Positions 37,345-49,960 of a stretch of DNA of 64,000 bases are shown here, in pieces (within the stretch, counting starts at the first letter, position 1; each line of letters begins with the position of its first letter). Both the position numbers and the translations under genes were made by a program. Source of the DNA: Luscinia megarhynchos (Eukaryota > Chordata > Aves > Passeriformes > Turdidae); assembly GCA_034336665.1 (NCBI GenBank), contig JAPFBE010000003.1:57703352-57767351 (forward strand), written 5' to 3'. A model generated the notes under the pieces. That model was not told the DNA's origin and ran no database searches. It worked only from the letters and a program-made list of their open reading frames with translations.

Positions 37345-40096
37345 AAAGCTGCAGCCAAACCTGTCATTCCTGAAAATTTTGTTTTCTTTTTTCCAAATAA
37401 GATATGCAGGTTAGTTTAGTTGCAGCTAGCTTTTATCAAAAACTTTGCCTCATGGCTTTTTATATGGATTCACACACTGTTAAACGATTCAGTGCAAAGC
37501 AAATGGAAAGATTAATTTTGTGATGTGGCACCAAAAGAAACAATTTAGAGCAAGGATTAGGGACTGGACCATCTCAGCAAAACTTCTGGAACAAATCCAT
37601 TATAACTACAGAACGTTTCACAATGCCTGTATCAGTGATCACAGGAAAGATGGAGTTTTTTAGCAGAATTGAGAAAATCCATAAAAACAGACTTTCTTCC
37701 CCCTATTTTTCCAAAAGAAATGAGAAGGAGAGAGGTTTTATAGAACTGACAAAAAATATTGTTGAAAATAGAAGAACTGGAAATTCTGAGTCAGATACTA
37801 CTAATGAGACATTAGACTGGTAGATTGGAATTCATACATTAATATAGAGCAAGCTAACAACCCAGTGGCCATAATATAGCAATCAGGGCAGGATACTTTG
37901 GCAGCATGCATGTCATTCTATGCACCTCTAAATCTGGTTTATTTTCTTTAATATTAAAACAAATTCAATCAGTAAGAAATCCATGTACCCTTTTTCTTCA
38001 TGCTCAGGCATACATTGCAATGGTTATTTTTATTAAGGAAGAATAGAACTAAAAATCAGCTAAAAGCAGCAGTGAGAATCTCTACCTCTTTCAGACACAC
38101 ATTCACAAAGGAACTTGTTCAACTACTGGCTACTTATGTCCTGTGCCCCTTGTACACCAGCTGTTAATAAATCATGTTATCAGTTGCATAGCTCCATTGC
38201 AGCCTTCTTCCTCCTGTTAATTCCTTTCTGCCTTCCTTAGCTACCTACTGGTCAGCTAAGGTTTGCTTGTTCAGATTTAGTGGTGTGATATGACCAGGAA
38301 ATCTCCACACAACCAACCATGATGCAACCAGGTTATGAACCTGGACACCCAGCTCTGAAGATAGTGTTTTGAATTAAAGAAAACCTCTTACAGCCAGACC
38401 CTTTTTTTTCTAACATGAGAATACCAAGTAAGACAGCCCTGACCTTAACAGTAAAAACCCCATGCAAATAATTTCACCATCCCATTAGTTCCAGGATGAA
38501 TTGATCTCAGTTTTTCATGGTATACACCTGATAGTGTCTAGTCACCATTATTTTGGTGTGTCATGGCAGGGTGTCACCCAAAATAACACTTTAAGCATAA
38601 AGTCATATTTATCTCACCTAACTTCAACACCAGCACCTACAACAGGAGGATAATTGTCCCATGTACTCAAAAGACATAAGCAATTCTAAATTATCATTAC
38701 AGTGCAAGTCCATGAGTTTAAGGTCACCCTCAACATTTTCAAGAGAAAATGTGAAAGGCCCCCAAATATTAGATTATATTAGCAACTGCAGCAGGGAAAT
38801 ATCTGAGAGTAGCTATTTCATATCATTTTGCATTCAATTTTTTTATAAAATAAAACAAAAGGATAATAACTTAAAAAGAAACATCGAAACTTTGCAAATT
38901 AATGCTGTGAATTAAAAGTCCTCCTAGTTTTTCACAGCATGCCTTCATATTTTTTGATGACTTAATTTTCATGCCTTCATGCTGATTGCTCCTAAAACAC
39001 CTGGTAAACAGGATATAGCATATTCCATTCCCTTTTATAAGAACTTAAAGTCTGAGCAATTTAATCTCAGAGCAGAAGAATCACCCCAGTACTGCTCATT
39101 GCTGGTGAAGATTAATTTTTACTAGCCACTTAGAGGGCTAAGGAGTGCATTACAACGAACACTATTATTCAAGTTCAGCAGAACAAAATCCATCATTTCT
39201 GAGCAGGGGAAAATGATTTTTATTAGAGCCATTCACACAGGTCTATAATTCAGTGGCATACACCATCTCTACTTATTCATTTTCCATTGTAAATTTTATG
39301 TTGTCCAAGAAGCAAAAAGTTCATTAGTTTGCTCAAAACAGTTCTTAATAAGTGTGCTAATTGAGAGTATAAATGCATTGCAGTAGCTTCTTATGTTTTT
39401 TTCTTGAGAAAGGATATGAATTTGTCTTCTTTGTATGTTTAATTATAGTAAGACTTTATTTACAAAACAGGAGACCAACTGTTGTACCCATTGTGCTCAG
39501 AGAGGTTAAAATAATAAAAAATACATTACATAAACGTTTTGTGAAGGGTATTGAAAAATTAGACTGAAGGATATTAACACTCCTTCTGTCTTTAATTGTT
39601 GAATGAGGGGAAGAAGGGCTCAATTCTATTAGGAAACATTCTCCATTGTGCCACAGACCCTAAAAATACTTAATGCAACACATGCCAACCTACTTTCTAT
39701 TTCTTACCCTGATTCAGCAGACTCCTCAAGTATCAGCCTCATTCTAAATGTCTGGATAGTGCCACAGAAAACAAATTATCTTCCTAAAGCGGGAGCCTTC
39801 ATTCCTTTATAGAACAGCCAAACAAATTTGAGTAAGTTTGAACTTTTAAAAAGCCATTTGCTTCTAAAACCTCCATATTGTTATTCTAATGGCTAAATCT
39901 ATCTTCATGGACTTATGCTGAAGTGTGTCCATTATTAAAAATAAAGAGCTTTGCTTTTCAGTCAGGCAGTACATACCCTCTCCTTATTAGCAAGTCTTTT
40001 TAACAAAGCGGGTTTTGAAATACCAACTTCTCCCTGGAAGTCTGCTGTGAAAATACATTCAAAGACACATGATGAAATGCATGTTTCTTTTCACAG
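37345..40096. other. Unique sequence, no gene seen
   Basis: If the candidate exons on either side belong to one gene this would be intronic. No convincing additional exon was found in it; an acceptor-like TTTGCTTTTCAG at about 39952-39963 has no clear matching donor. Confidence 0.45.
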
Positions 40097-40132
40097 ACCC
40101 TGCTTGGAAAAACAGTGTTTCTTCAGTCTGAG
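40097..40132 (+). CDS. Exon-like 36-bp segment
   Basis: ATGTTTCTTTTCACAG (good acceptor) precedes it and GAG/GTAGG (fair donor) follows. Exactly 12 codons, open in the phase-0 frame, read TLLGKTVFLQSE. If real it would splice in phase with the terminal-exon candidate that starts at 40456, which is also open from its first base. The shortness makes chance a serious alternative. Confidence 0.18.
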
Positions 40133-40455
40133 GTAGGAATTGAAGGAACCTGAGTCCATAACTTAATTGCTTCAATTTCTTTATGAAAATGAAGCAGAGG
40201 AAAGGGATAAGGAATTCCTTCATATGATGGAAATCATTTTAGTAAGCACAAAAACAGTGCTTCATGCCCCCTTGATTCAAGAATAAATTTCTCCCCCCAG
40301 CAGAAATAGCTGATACCAAATTAAGTCTGACCTTAGTTGCATCAGACTGATCCCTTAGAAACTTCGGAGTTTCAAACACCAAAAAATGTGAAAACATTCT
40401 ATCTCTGACATAAATATAGCACAAGAAAGCAAGATTCTGATTTCTTTCCATTCAG

Positions 40456-40683
40456 GATAGCTGCAATGCCCAGAAAGTGAAAGGGAAGCTGTCTTACACT
40501 GGCCTTTACCAGAACATTCCCAGGGAGTTGTCACTGTTCAGCATCCAGCTTCAGTCGCAGCAGCTGATAGGGAAAGCCCCTGAGGACAAGCCTGGGAACA
40601 AGGAAAATGCTGCTGAGACAAAGAGGCCCAGAACTGCAGACTTTGAAGTTGTACCCATTTATCTTTCAAATCACTTTTGTTAA
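40456..40683 (+). CDS. Candidate terminal coding exon, product unrecognised
   Basis: TGATTTCTTTCCATTCAG is a strong acceptor ending at 40455. The frame starting at the first exon base is open for 75 codons (begins DSCNAQKVKGKL, ends VPIYLSNHFC) and stops at TAA. Base composition is visibly more GC-rich than its surroundings, with a hydrophilic, low-aromatic product (a KAPEDKPGNKENAAETKRP stretch) suggestive of a disordered cytoplasmic tail. AATAAA follows about 170 bp after the stop. Together these are the parts of a 3'-terminal exon. I do not recognise the protein family, and the start codon must lie in an upstream exon. Confidence 0.35.
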   Translation, partial: DSCNAQKVKGKLSYTGLYQNIPRELSLFSIQLQSQQLIGKAPEDKPGNKENAAETKRPRTADFEVVPIYLSNHFC

Positions 40684-40851
40684 TCTCCATTCTGTCGTGT
40701 TGTTTTTAATTCAATCTCCACTTACATGTCAGGCTCTAAATGTAAAGAATATATATATATACTAGGCCAGTGCAAGCTCTCAAGGAAAGCAGGAGCCAAA
40801 GAGGCACAACAGCCTTCTAGAACAGATTCATCTAAATAACTGTGTGTGGAA

Positions 40852-40857
40852 AATAAA
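40852..40857 (+). terminator. Polyadenylation signal after candidate terminal exon
   Basis: AATAAA in GGAAAATAAAGAAGC, about 170 bp after the TAA of the candidate exon. Placement is right for a short 3' UTR; the hexamer is common in AT-rich DNA. Confidence 0.3.
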
Positions 40858-41267
40858 GAAGCAAAGAAAAAGAAGTATTAACAATTACTTTCCCAGCCAC
40901 TGATTCTACATCAATATTAGTGATTAACAGGCAATTTTCAGTTTCAATCAAACACTCAGTGCTAGATTCTCATTTCTATCTCATAAACAAAACAGGTCTC
41001 TTAAGTTTTACAAATTTGTTCTTGAAATGTCATGAAGACCTTCTGACTCCACTTAGATTAGAGGTAGTTTCAGTAGGCCAGATTCTGATAATTTCATTCT
41101 CTACTGCTGAAAAATGCTCGGCATTAAATCCTGCCAAAACTTGCATACAAATACAAGGAAAAAGGTAAAAAAATGCAGCCCATGATCTTACAGTCAGCCT
41201 TAGAAATAGGAAAATGTGAGTATTTAAGTTTTATCCCAAAATTAATGGTTTTAATCCATGACAGAAG
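40858..41267. other. Unique sequence, no gene seen
   Basis: A GTAGGCCAGATTCTGATAA segment near 41070 is faintly like an old amniote repeat, but not enough to call. Confidence 0.5.
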
Positions 41268-41331
41268 TTTTTTGTTGTTGGGGTTGGGTTGGTTTGTTGT
41301 TTCTTTTTGTTATGGGTTTTTTTTTCTTTAG
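41268..41331 (+). repeat. G/T-rich low-complexity tract
   Basis: TTGTTGTTGGGGTTGGGTTGG followed by T-rich units, with almost no A or C on the + strand. It includes a short telomere-like GGGTTGGGTT but too few G-runs for a clear quadruplex. Confidence 0.8.
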
Positions 41332-44300
41332 ACCAGAGTCTCACGGTGGGGCAAACATACATTACTCTCTAAGGTGATACAGGAAATATATTCCTAAATA
41401 TTTTTTATTCCCTCCTGAACTCTACCACATCACACTTTCTATATTTAGAAGTGATTAGATTTATTTACTTTGCACAGCAACTCAACTCAAACAAGTACAG
41501 AGCTGAACCTACTCTTGCAAATATCTGTTTACATAGCCTGATTTCCATTTAAGTAGTGGCCAATTAAACCTTTGTAAGTAGAAGGAAGCACCCATAGTCT
41601 TTGAAATTTGAAGGTAAATATGCAACATACATGAGCATTTCAGGTTATTGCCCTCCAATTAGAGCTCGGAGCACATCCTCATTGTCCTTTTCACGATGAA
41701 ACCTGCCAGTCACATTTGCAAGTACACACATGAATTAAACATATCACTCAAGCATAATGTTTTTACATCTTAGAATTGGGTCTTAGAGCTGTTCAACCTA
41801 ATGCATCATAGTCATGAAAAGATGAGCTAACACACTGGTCCAGAACCCACTGGTACTGCAGGCATCGTGCAAAAGAATCACCCAAACTGATGGGGCTCCC
41901 CAGTGGCATACAACTGGGAGGTAAATTCCTGCTGAGTCACCTCCAACATCTCCTCATGCACTGGCAGTGTCCAGCTGCCCTTGCTGCCCTTGGCACCTGC
42001 TCCAAGTTGGTTAAGGCTGTTTGCCTGCAGGCCACTCTCATCTACCCAAGGGTATCAGTCAGGCACTCAACCAACCATAGATCAAGGAAGAGATTAGCTT
42101 GATTCCTCCTTTTCAGTCCAAATCCTCAGATGCACTTTGTGCTTTCTGACAATGGCAGAAGTACTGAGCCAGAAGCTGAAACTGCAGGGCAATGTAAGCA
42201 CTGTGGTAAGCCTGTGTGTGGGAGTAGCTGGCTGTGGGTCAGTGGGAAACAAAGGCAGGGGATGAGAAAAGGAAAAAAGGAATAGAAAAGGGACTGAAAG
42301 GACTATGCATAATGCAATGTTTTGGGAGAAAAACATGCTGTTGCTTCTCCAAAGCCGCAGCTTTGCTGCTGGAGACAGGGGACACACACTGTCCTCAGAG
42401 CCCACTGTCAGATTGCTCACTGGAGTTCAAGAGCATCAGTGCTGGTTTGAATGACAGCACATTGCCTCCTGCTGGGCTGCACACCCCAGCACTGCCTCTG
42501 AGCCCAAGCAGTGACGTTATGCACTATCTAGCCCAGAGGTGTTTTTAATTTGGTTTGATTTCCCCCAGACAGGATTAGAAAGATGGTATTCAGGGCCACC
42601 CGCCTCGTGTCGACACCACTGAACTTCACCTCCCTCTTACTGCTGTGTCACAGGGGTTGAAGATCTCTTTAGCAATGGGACAAAGAGACAGTAAAGCAGG
42701 AAGCCCATATGCTTTTCTTTCAAAGCTATCACTTGCAGAAAAATGTGTTTCAGACTTTGCCTGCTGCGTTCCAAAGACAGGAAACTTAGTTCACATTTGC
42801 AAATTGTTCAGTGTGGCTTTATAAAAACTTCTCCAGCAGAATGAACTGACTCAAAATCAGCTCCTCTTTTGAAAATATAATGCTTTTCATCTGGGATGAA
42901 ACAAGTGTAGGCTACTTGCAGTCGAAAAGCTGATATAATGCCACACGTAGAGCGTGCACTGCCTTTCTCTGTAAAGTTGTATTTCTGAACCACTACAAAG
43001 GAGACATGTAAAACCAAATGTGGAAATCTGTCCAACTGCTGAATGGATTGCATTTTTCCCTTGCTCTTTGGCGAGGGTCATCTCTTCCTGCTGTTATTAG
43101 GATGCCCACTGGGTGCAGGGTACCTCTAAAGAAAATGGTGTCTGTTGGAATTAATTAGCAATGCTTTAGGTGCACTCTGCTTCCTCGCCAAAAAATCTAG
43201 GAATCAACATTGCTGCCTATTTCCAAATGTCTCCTATGTCCTTATTAAATGTGGCTGTGGCAGCAGAAAGAATATCTCTCTTAAACAGCATATTACAGCA
43301 TTAAAAAGAGCACAGATGTGCTGAGATTGTCAGTCATGCAATTCAGTTTGAATAAAGTAAGTCTTCATAAGGGGAAGCAAGGGCAAGATCTGGTGGATTC
43401 ACTGGCAGTTTTGTTTTAGCAGGGAAAGATCTCTAGTAGTAGTGACTAAATAAAAAGAAATTTTTAAATTGTTTTTAAATGGTTTTGTAAAACCCATTAG
43501 AAAAATAGTTTCCGATGAACAGGATAAATAAAATCCTGTAGAAATTATCCTTTAGCAGCATTAGAGCAGGCAAGGCATTAAAATCTTTCATTTAGGTAAC
43601 AAGAAAATAAAGCATTCTTCACTACCTGAGATTATTAATCATTTTGATTAAAATTTTGCCCCACAAAACAGGAAGGATGTTACCAGTATTGTTTTACTCA
43701 GGTCCAAAGGCTATTTTTTTTGTGTTTATAGCACTCTTATAAACAAAAGCTGTTTGAAGGCTGATGACTGAGCAGAGTCTCCTATGGTGTCCTATGGTAG
43801 TAGTTATCTTTCCAGGAGGGGAAGGAAGGTTTTTGCAACAAGATGTAAGACATTCTGAATGCCTGGTAGAAGTAATGATGGTCTGCCAGCTCCTTTCCTA
43901 GGTCAGCTGAGCCCCAGAAAGCCAGCTGCCTGGCTTGGTAGCTCACTGCCTCCTCCTTGAAGCTACCAGACCTGGCTTGACACTTGTGTGAGACAAACCC
44001 CAGATGGCCCCAGTGTGGTGTTGCCCCACTGGGGCTGTGCATGCTCAATGCCACATGTGAACATAAGCACCATCTAGCAGCACTCAGACAATACAGCAAG
44101 GCTCAGGCTGCTCCAGAGCTCTCACAGCTTCTGATCTCAGTGAGGTTCATTTCCGCCCTGCTAACATCAATGCTGCTGCTCTCCCCAGCCAGAGGAACGC
44201 CAGTCATGCAACCAGGATGGAGATGCCCACATTCTTCAAAGGTTTTCTGGATGACAAAAGGACAAAGATCTTGGTGCTGACAATATACAGAGTGAGAAGA

Positions 44301-47300
44301 AGGATGAGTTGAAACCACTAAGAATGCAAGCCAAATCCAAAGTTAAACATAACTAGAAATTACAAACATGATGCAGCTACCAGTTCTTCAGCATGCTAGG
44401 GAAACCCATAGGGACACATCTACCCAACAGTAGAGAAATTGTTAGAAGTTGGGTAAAGGAATTAAACTGCTTTACCATATATGCATATTTTAAGTCTCAT
44501 TTTTTCTTTAGCTTTCAGCTTTTCCTAGTCTTGATGCCCCCTAGTCTTTCATGCAGGCCTTCCTGTGTTTCTTCACTGAAGGCATGTTTCCAATGAGATT
44601 CAAAATGTGGCCTGAATCTGTCTTTAATTTATGGTGTTGGACCTTATTTCCCCAAAGGTATTAGTTTAAACATGCTGTCAACTCCATCTTTACATTTCAC
44701 CCCGTGTGCAATGCATTCCACCTTTAGCATGGCTCTGATAGCTGTGTATTTGGGATATGGAAATATTTCAGAGGAAACCAAAGGTTTACAGAAGTTCACT
44801 TGGCTACTGCATAAAATAACTCTCATTTCTCTCTGCCTAATAATCTGTGGGGTGAGAAGGGAGTTGTTTATTGTACCAAAGCAAACCCAAAGCATACAAG
44901 AGGAAACAATGGTGAAAGTTGATAAAATTTGTGGTCTAAAGGAAAGAAAACTCTTTTTTAGTGAGCTGTAAATGTAGAAAATAAAACAGCAGAGGCTTAT
45001 TCCAGAACACTTTTTCTGTGTATCTGTGCCCTGTGCAAGAGCTCTGCCAAAGCTTTTATTTGAAACATTGGCAGATTAGTAAAACTGTAGTGTGTGTTAG
45101 TGCTGCAGATCCCTGGCACCACCAGAAATTGTTTCCAGTTCATATGCACAATATGTCATGCTGTGCTGCATGCATATGGAGATTATTGGGCATATTTGGG
45201 GGTCTTCACTTCCTTTAATCTTCACTCTTGAGCACACACAGATAAGTTGTTCTGTTGTGGAAATATTACATACTTAATTACCTATTTGAATTTTACTAAG
45301 GTGTCTTGGGGATTTGTAATTAATTCTAATTCAAATAATTCTAATTTTAAAGCAATTCTAGGCAATATTTCAGTCATTCTCTACAGTCAGATTCTGTATG
45401 GATGGCAGATGTGAGACCATTCATGTGCTTAAATCCAGATTTTTCCAGCTCAAAAGTGGAGGGAAATCAAAAAGTGTAACATTAGTTATTATGCTCAGTA
45501 CAGATTTATCCTGGTTTCAAATGTAAAAACTATTTACACACATAGCAGGAACTTAAAGTGCTGTTTAGTCTAATGATGCTCCATAATTTCTTTTTTTATT
45601 ACCTCTATAAGAGTTCTTATTCTTCACTGGTCCCTTGCTTATCAATAGGTTTACTAAGTTTCAGAAGTGTCCCTTGGAGGTTTCCAGATGGTGATAGCAC
45701 TGAGTGGAACAGAATAGCTAATATTGTACCATCTTTGATGAGATGCCAGTAAAAGCATGGACATATCACTGTTGAACTGTCAAAGAAAAAACCAGCAGAA
45801 GACTTGAACCTGAGTTAAGTGCTGCATCAACATTAAACAGAAGCAGCTTGTTTTGCTCACTGCTTCTAAGTTAAGAGAAGTAACTAGTTTTATGGTATTA
45901 GCTTTAGGAATAATTAAGAAAATAATTTTAAAATTTAGTAGAAAAATCCTAGGTGAGCTTCATTTTCAGAGAGGTACGCCTTTGGTTATAAAATTTAATG
46001 GAATTTCTGTATCAGATTTACAGTGGAGGTCACATTTCAGTGTCAATTCAGGACTGACTACAGTTGTCCATATTTTATGTCCCCTATCAATCCATAAAAC
46101 ATATCAATGATCTGCTTATAAGGCAGTGTCAATTATAAAAATATATACACACACAATATGTAAGGGAAAAATTCATTGGATCATTTTGGAACTCCACAGA
46201 GGATATTTGTATGCTCATAATAACCCTCAGGTTATGCCAGGGATCATGGTGAACTTCAAACTGAAGTTTCACTGCAAAAAGAATTTCAGAACATAAGTTG
46301 TATAACAAGTTCTTTGCATGCACACAAACAACTAAACAGTCTATTCATACTAGGGTTCATCACATTTGTAATCCATCCTGTAGGGGGTCAGTGCTAAAAT
46401 TAAATTATACCTGCATACCATTCTCAATCAAATCAGGCTGTGAACTGAAAAATAAAACAATTAAAATTAGAGAAAGGACAGCCTCCCACTGTTTATGATC
46501 TCATTCTATTTGTGAGGAGTAGGTGGAAATTCACCCATGGTGAGCATTTGGTTTATGTCAATTTTTTCTTGTTATTACAGCTGGGGCTTATTTTGTGAAC
46601 TGTTTGCAGCTATTTCTGCTAAAAATAGGTGGATACCAATTTAAACTTCCTGGCAATATTTCAAGTCAAAGTATCATTAGTAGATAGTTATTATGCTGCA
46701 CTTTATTGTAAGAGATCCTGCCATGAAGCCAATCTATACAAATATAAATAAAGACAGTTAGAATTACCTTCCAAACGGCTCCATTGGAGGTTATTCATGT
46801 TTGGTTTAGCCAAACAAGCTAAGCTATTTGCAAGAAAATTTATTAGTTATAGGAACACTGAGTTAATGAGACTTTCTACAACTCCTTATCAAGTTAGACT
46901 GTGACACTTAAAGAGAGATTGGGGATCAATTTTGCCTTTTTGCTTTAGTCCTAAGTAAGGGAAACTTGTAGCTCTCCCTTGGTTTCCAAGGAATATAATT
47001 TCTCTTTATCACTATTCTCCCCTCTGCTATGCAGTGTTGTAACAAAATAATCTTCTCGAAATATATTTCCTCACAAACAAACCAGCAAAAAAATTACAAT
47101 TAGACACAAAATTCCTTATCTTCTAATGGCAGAAATAGATTACATGTGAGGTCACATAATGATGATTTGGTCATCTTTCTCCATGCACTCGCCTAATCAC
47201 CCATCACAGGGTTTATATTTTGGCCTGTTAAAATTGTCAGACCCAGTTGCCATAGAAGTTTTCAACAGGAATCCCAGAGTCTCAGGGAAACTGCTTATAC

Positions 47301-47379
47301 CATTTCCACGATCTCCATCTCAAGCTTACGAGCTGATAACGATATGAGGCTGCAGCTGTTACACAGCTGATATTTCATA
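41332..47379. other. Unique sequence with two GC-richer blocks, no gene seen
   Basis: Blocks at about 41880-42500 and 43780-44270 are more GC-rich than the rest and hold overlapping frames of about 100 codons on both strands. None has recognisable motifs or clear splice context. A small tandem repeat TCCTATGGT occurs twice near 43780-43800. Otherwise AT-rich unique sequence. Confidence 0.45.
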
Positions 47380-47605
47380 CCCTTATTAGGAAAGATTTCA
47401 TCACTGACAGGGTTGTCAAGCTTTGGAACAGGTTGCCCAGGGAAGTGGTTGAGGTATATACCTCCAGCCTTGGAGGTACTTAAAAGATAATGTTAATGTG
47501 GCACTTAGGGATATGGTTTAGTGGTAAATTTGGCAATTGCCGGATTTGACTGGATGATCTTAGAGATCTTCTGCAACCTTGACAATTCTGTGATCTATGA
47601 TCCTA
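47380..47605 (+). mobile_element. CR1 LINE, 3' end
   Basis: CTTTGGAACAGGTTGCCCAG, CACTTAGGGATATGGTTTAG and TTGACTGGATGATCTTAGAG appear in CR1 3'-UTR order. The copy ends in ATTCTGTGATCTATGATC, the degenerate 8-bp terminal repeat of CR1. It is 5'-truncated to about 225 bp and non-coding. Confidence 0.93.
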
Positions 47606-48668
47606 TCTGCTGTTATGTATGTTTACGTGACTTTTGACACCAGTGGAGAACACCAAGATCTTGTTTTGGCTGTGAGTCTCAATGGTAAAGGTATCTATCT
47701 ATTGTCAAAGTCAGTATCATGCTCAAGAGTGCCCAGCAGTGAAATTTTCTTGGTGATTAAAGTGAGACCACTGAATGTTGTGTAGCTTCAGAGTACAAGA
47801 TATATCATTAAGGAAATTATATCCAGCCACATTTTCTGGTCCCAAACACTAGATACAGCAGTGTCTGAAAGGAACACCACCATCTTTGGGAGTTGTCTAG
47901 GAAAAGCTAACTGCCCCAAGCCAAAACCTGATAAACAGTATAGAGAATCATTTGCCTGTGCCTTGTGCACTAGACTGCTGGCAGAGCCACATCCAGAAAG
48001 TTTCTTTATGTACAACGCAAGGCATTAGTCCAAGGTTCAGTGACCTCACGGAGAAAAAATATGCATTAGCAGTTGGAATCATTACCATAATAACAGATTT
48101 GCATTTCTTCTTGGTCATAGTTTTTAGGCAATATCCTGTTGAAATAATTTTAGTGCCTCAAAACAATGTTCTTCTAATTCACTTGACTAACTACACAGCC
48201 ACCTGTCTAAAATACAGGGTTTGGTCTAAACTAATTGTTAAGCCTACTTTTTTCTCTCCATCAATTCCTCCTGCCTAATTTAACTACAACTTTTTAGCCT
48301 GGAAAGCATCTCTGGATGTCTGTGTCCATCTCTGGCCCCCATCTAGACACTGACTTTCAGACAATTAAAAGTAGCTGAAATGGGAAGAGACATGGGAAAG
48401 AAATGGCTCTGAAAAGACGAGGGGAATAGAATGGAATCAGTCTGGTTGCACAGCTCCAAAACCTAGGCTGTTAGGCTGGTATCCAAGAAAGTCCTCTAAG
48501 GGTACAAATGTTTCTTTCTAAAGATCAGAAGGTTAAGAATGCAGATCTAGCATGATTAACTCAGACATTTAAGCAGAATGGCTCAGATATCTTGTTCTGG
48601 AATGTAACACATAAAGCCAAATTAGACGCCTGGGGATTGAATACATAAAATGCAGGAAATTTACTTAT
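47606..48668. other. Unique sequence, no gene seen
   Basis: Short chance frames only. Confidence 0.6.
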
Positions 48669-48713
48669 CCAGTTGGGAATTACTGGTTTAATTCAGTAAG
48701 AAAACTTACTGAA
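48669..48713. repeat. Two adjacent small hairpins
   Basis: TTCAGTAAG (48692-48700), loop AAAA, CTTACTGAA (48705-48713) is a perfect 9-bp stem. Immediately upstream, CCAGT and ACTGG (48669-48685) form a weaker second stem. No function can be assigned. Confidence 0.8.
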
Positions 48714-48999
48714 GTAGAGTGAGAAAACTGCTGTTTACATTAGACTTGCTCCTTTAATTTAGTTTGCTCCTTTAGTCCTAACTATCTGGTTTTTGAAATA
48801 ACACCTCTGCAAAAATGGCATCTAAAATATATCTTATTCTCTGAGTGCTTGCCTGTTTTCTTTCCTAGGGTGCTCATACCACCCATCCCCTAAACTGGGA
48901 CACGTGGGTGCTAGGATCTCAGCTATGCATGCAAAGCTAATACTCCTGTAGACAAAGAGTTTACTCACTCTCCACCATTCACCTAAAAGTTAGTATGAG

Positions 49000-49960
49000 A
49001 TTAGATCCAGGAAGGGTTAGGAGAACTGACATCTGAAGCAGAGAACCAATTATGGGTCAATAGGAGCCAAACAAAGAAAATTATTGGGGAAAATGTGATG
49101 TTATTCTTTGCAGAAAAAAAACCTGTAATTCCTAAGGAATATAGCAAGAAAGATATAGCATTTATTGTGAATGTAAGAGTGTTTTCAATGTCTGTTTGGA
49201 AAGAGAAGGCTTTTAGACAGTGGTACAGTGGTGAAACAGTGGTATCGATATACAGAGAGAAATGTGCAAAGCAAAAACAAGAGAAAAAGAGGGTCTAAAA
49301 TGACCTCCACAGTTACAGAATCCATCAGTGAGTTTTCTTAATAGCACTAGCAAGGACTTAGCAGCTGACATGGTATCAGAAAAAGAATAAGAAATTCCTT
49401 TTATTTCTATTACACTTCAAGGGAGGGGGAACATACAGAAAATCTTAAGGAAGATAATGCAGGAAATTTTGATGAAAGGAGAGATGGCAATGAAGATGTT
49501 GATATGAGAGGGACTGATATAAAAATAGCAAATGAAATTCTGTCTTCATGTGGTTTCTTAAAGAGATATTAGACTTTAACAAAATCCTGTGTCTAACAAA
49601 GGAAAGAAGGGTGTGTCCTTTTCACTAAGCTAGTGGAAAAGCAACAAGAGAAAATAAGTGGAAAACCAACAATGAATATCAAAATATCCTACTAAAGGAT
49701 AGAATAACACAAAGGAAAATGTGATCTGAAATGTAATGAAGCTTTAGAAAGAGTGTGAGGAATGGGGACAAAAAAGGGAGGTCAAAGCAGTCATACTTAA
49801 TCTTCTTTTTTGAAAGAGTAATTAAGATATCACATGGAGAAGGTGAAAGGCTGGAAAACAGGAGTGTTTTAAGAAGGTGTCAAAGGCTGTAATTAAGCTA
49901 AGCACAAAGGTAGGCATATAACTTGGTTTCATTATATTCCAGTTACAGGGAGTGGTAAGG
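49000..49960 (+). other. Purine-skewed block of unknown origin
   Basis: For nearly 1 kb the + strand is strongly enriched in A and G without being a simple repeat. This is typical of the sense strand of an old retroelement or long transcribed sequence. A 67-codon Lys/Glu-rich frame (49095-49298) follows TTCTTTGCAG, an acceptor-like site, but has no recognisable motif. No transposon family could be identified. Confidence 0.35.

Noticed and set aside
41281..41331. Interstitial telomere repeat or G-quadruplex
   Set aside because: Only two or three short G-runs; does not meet a four-run quadruplex pattern and is not TTAGGG.
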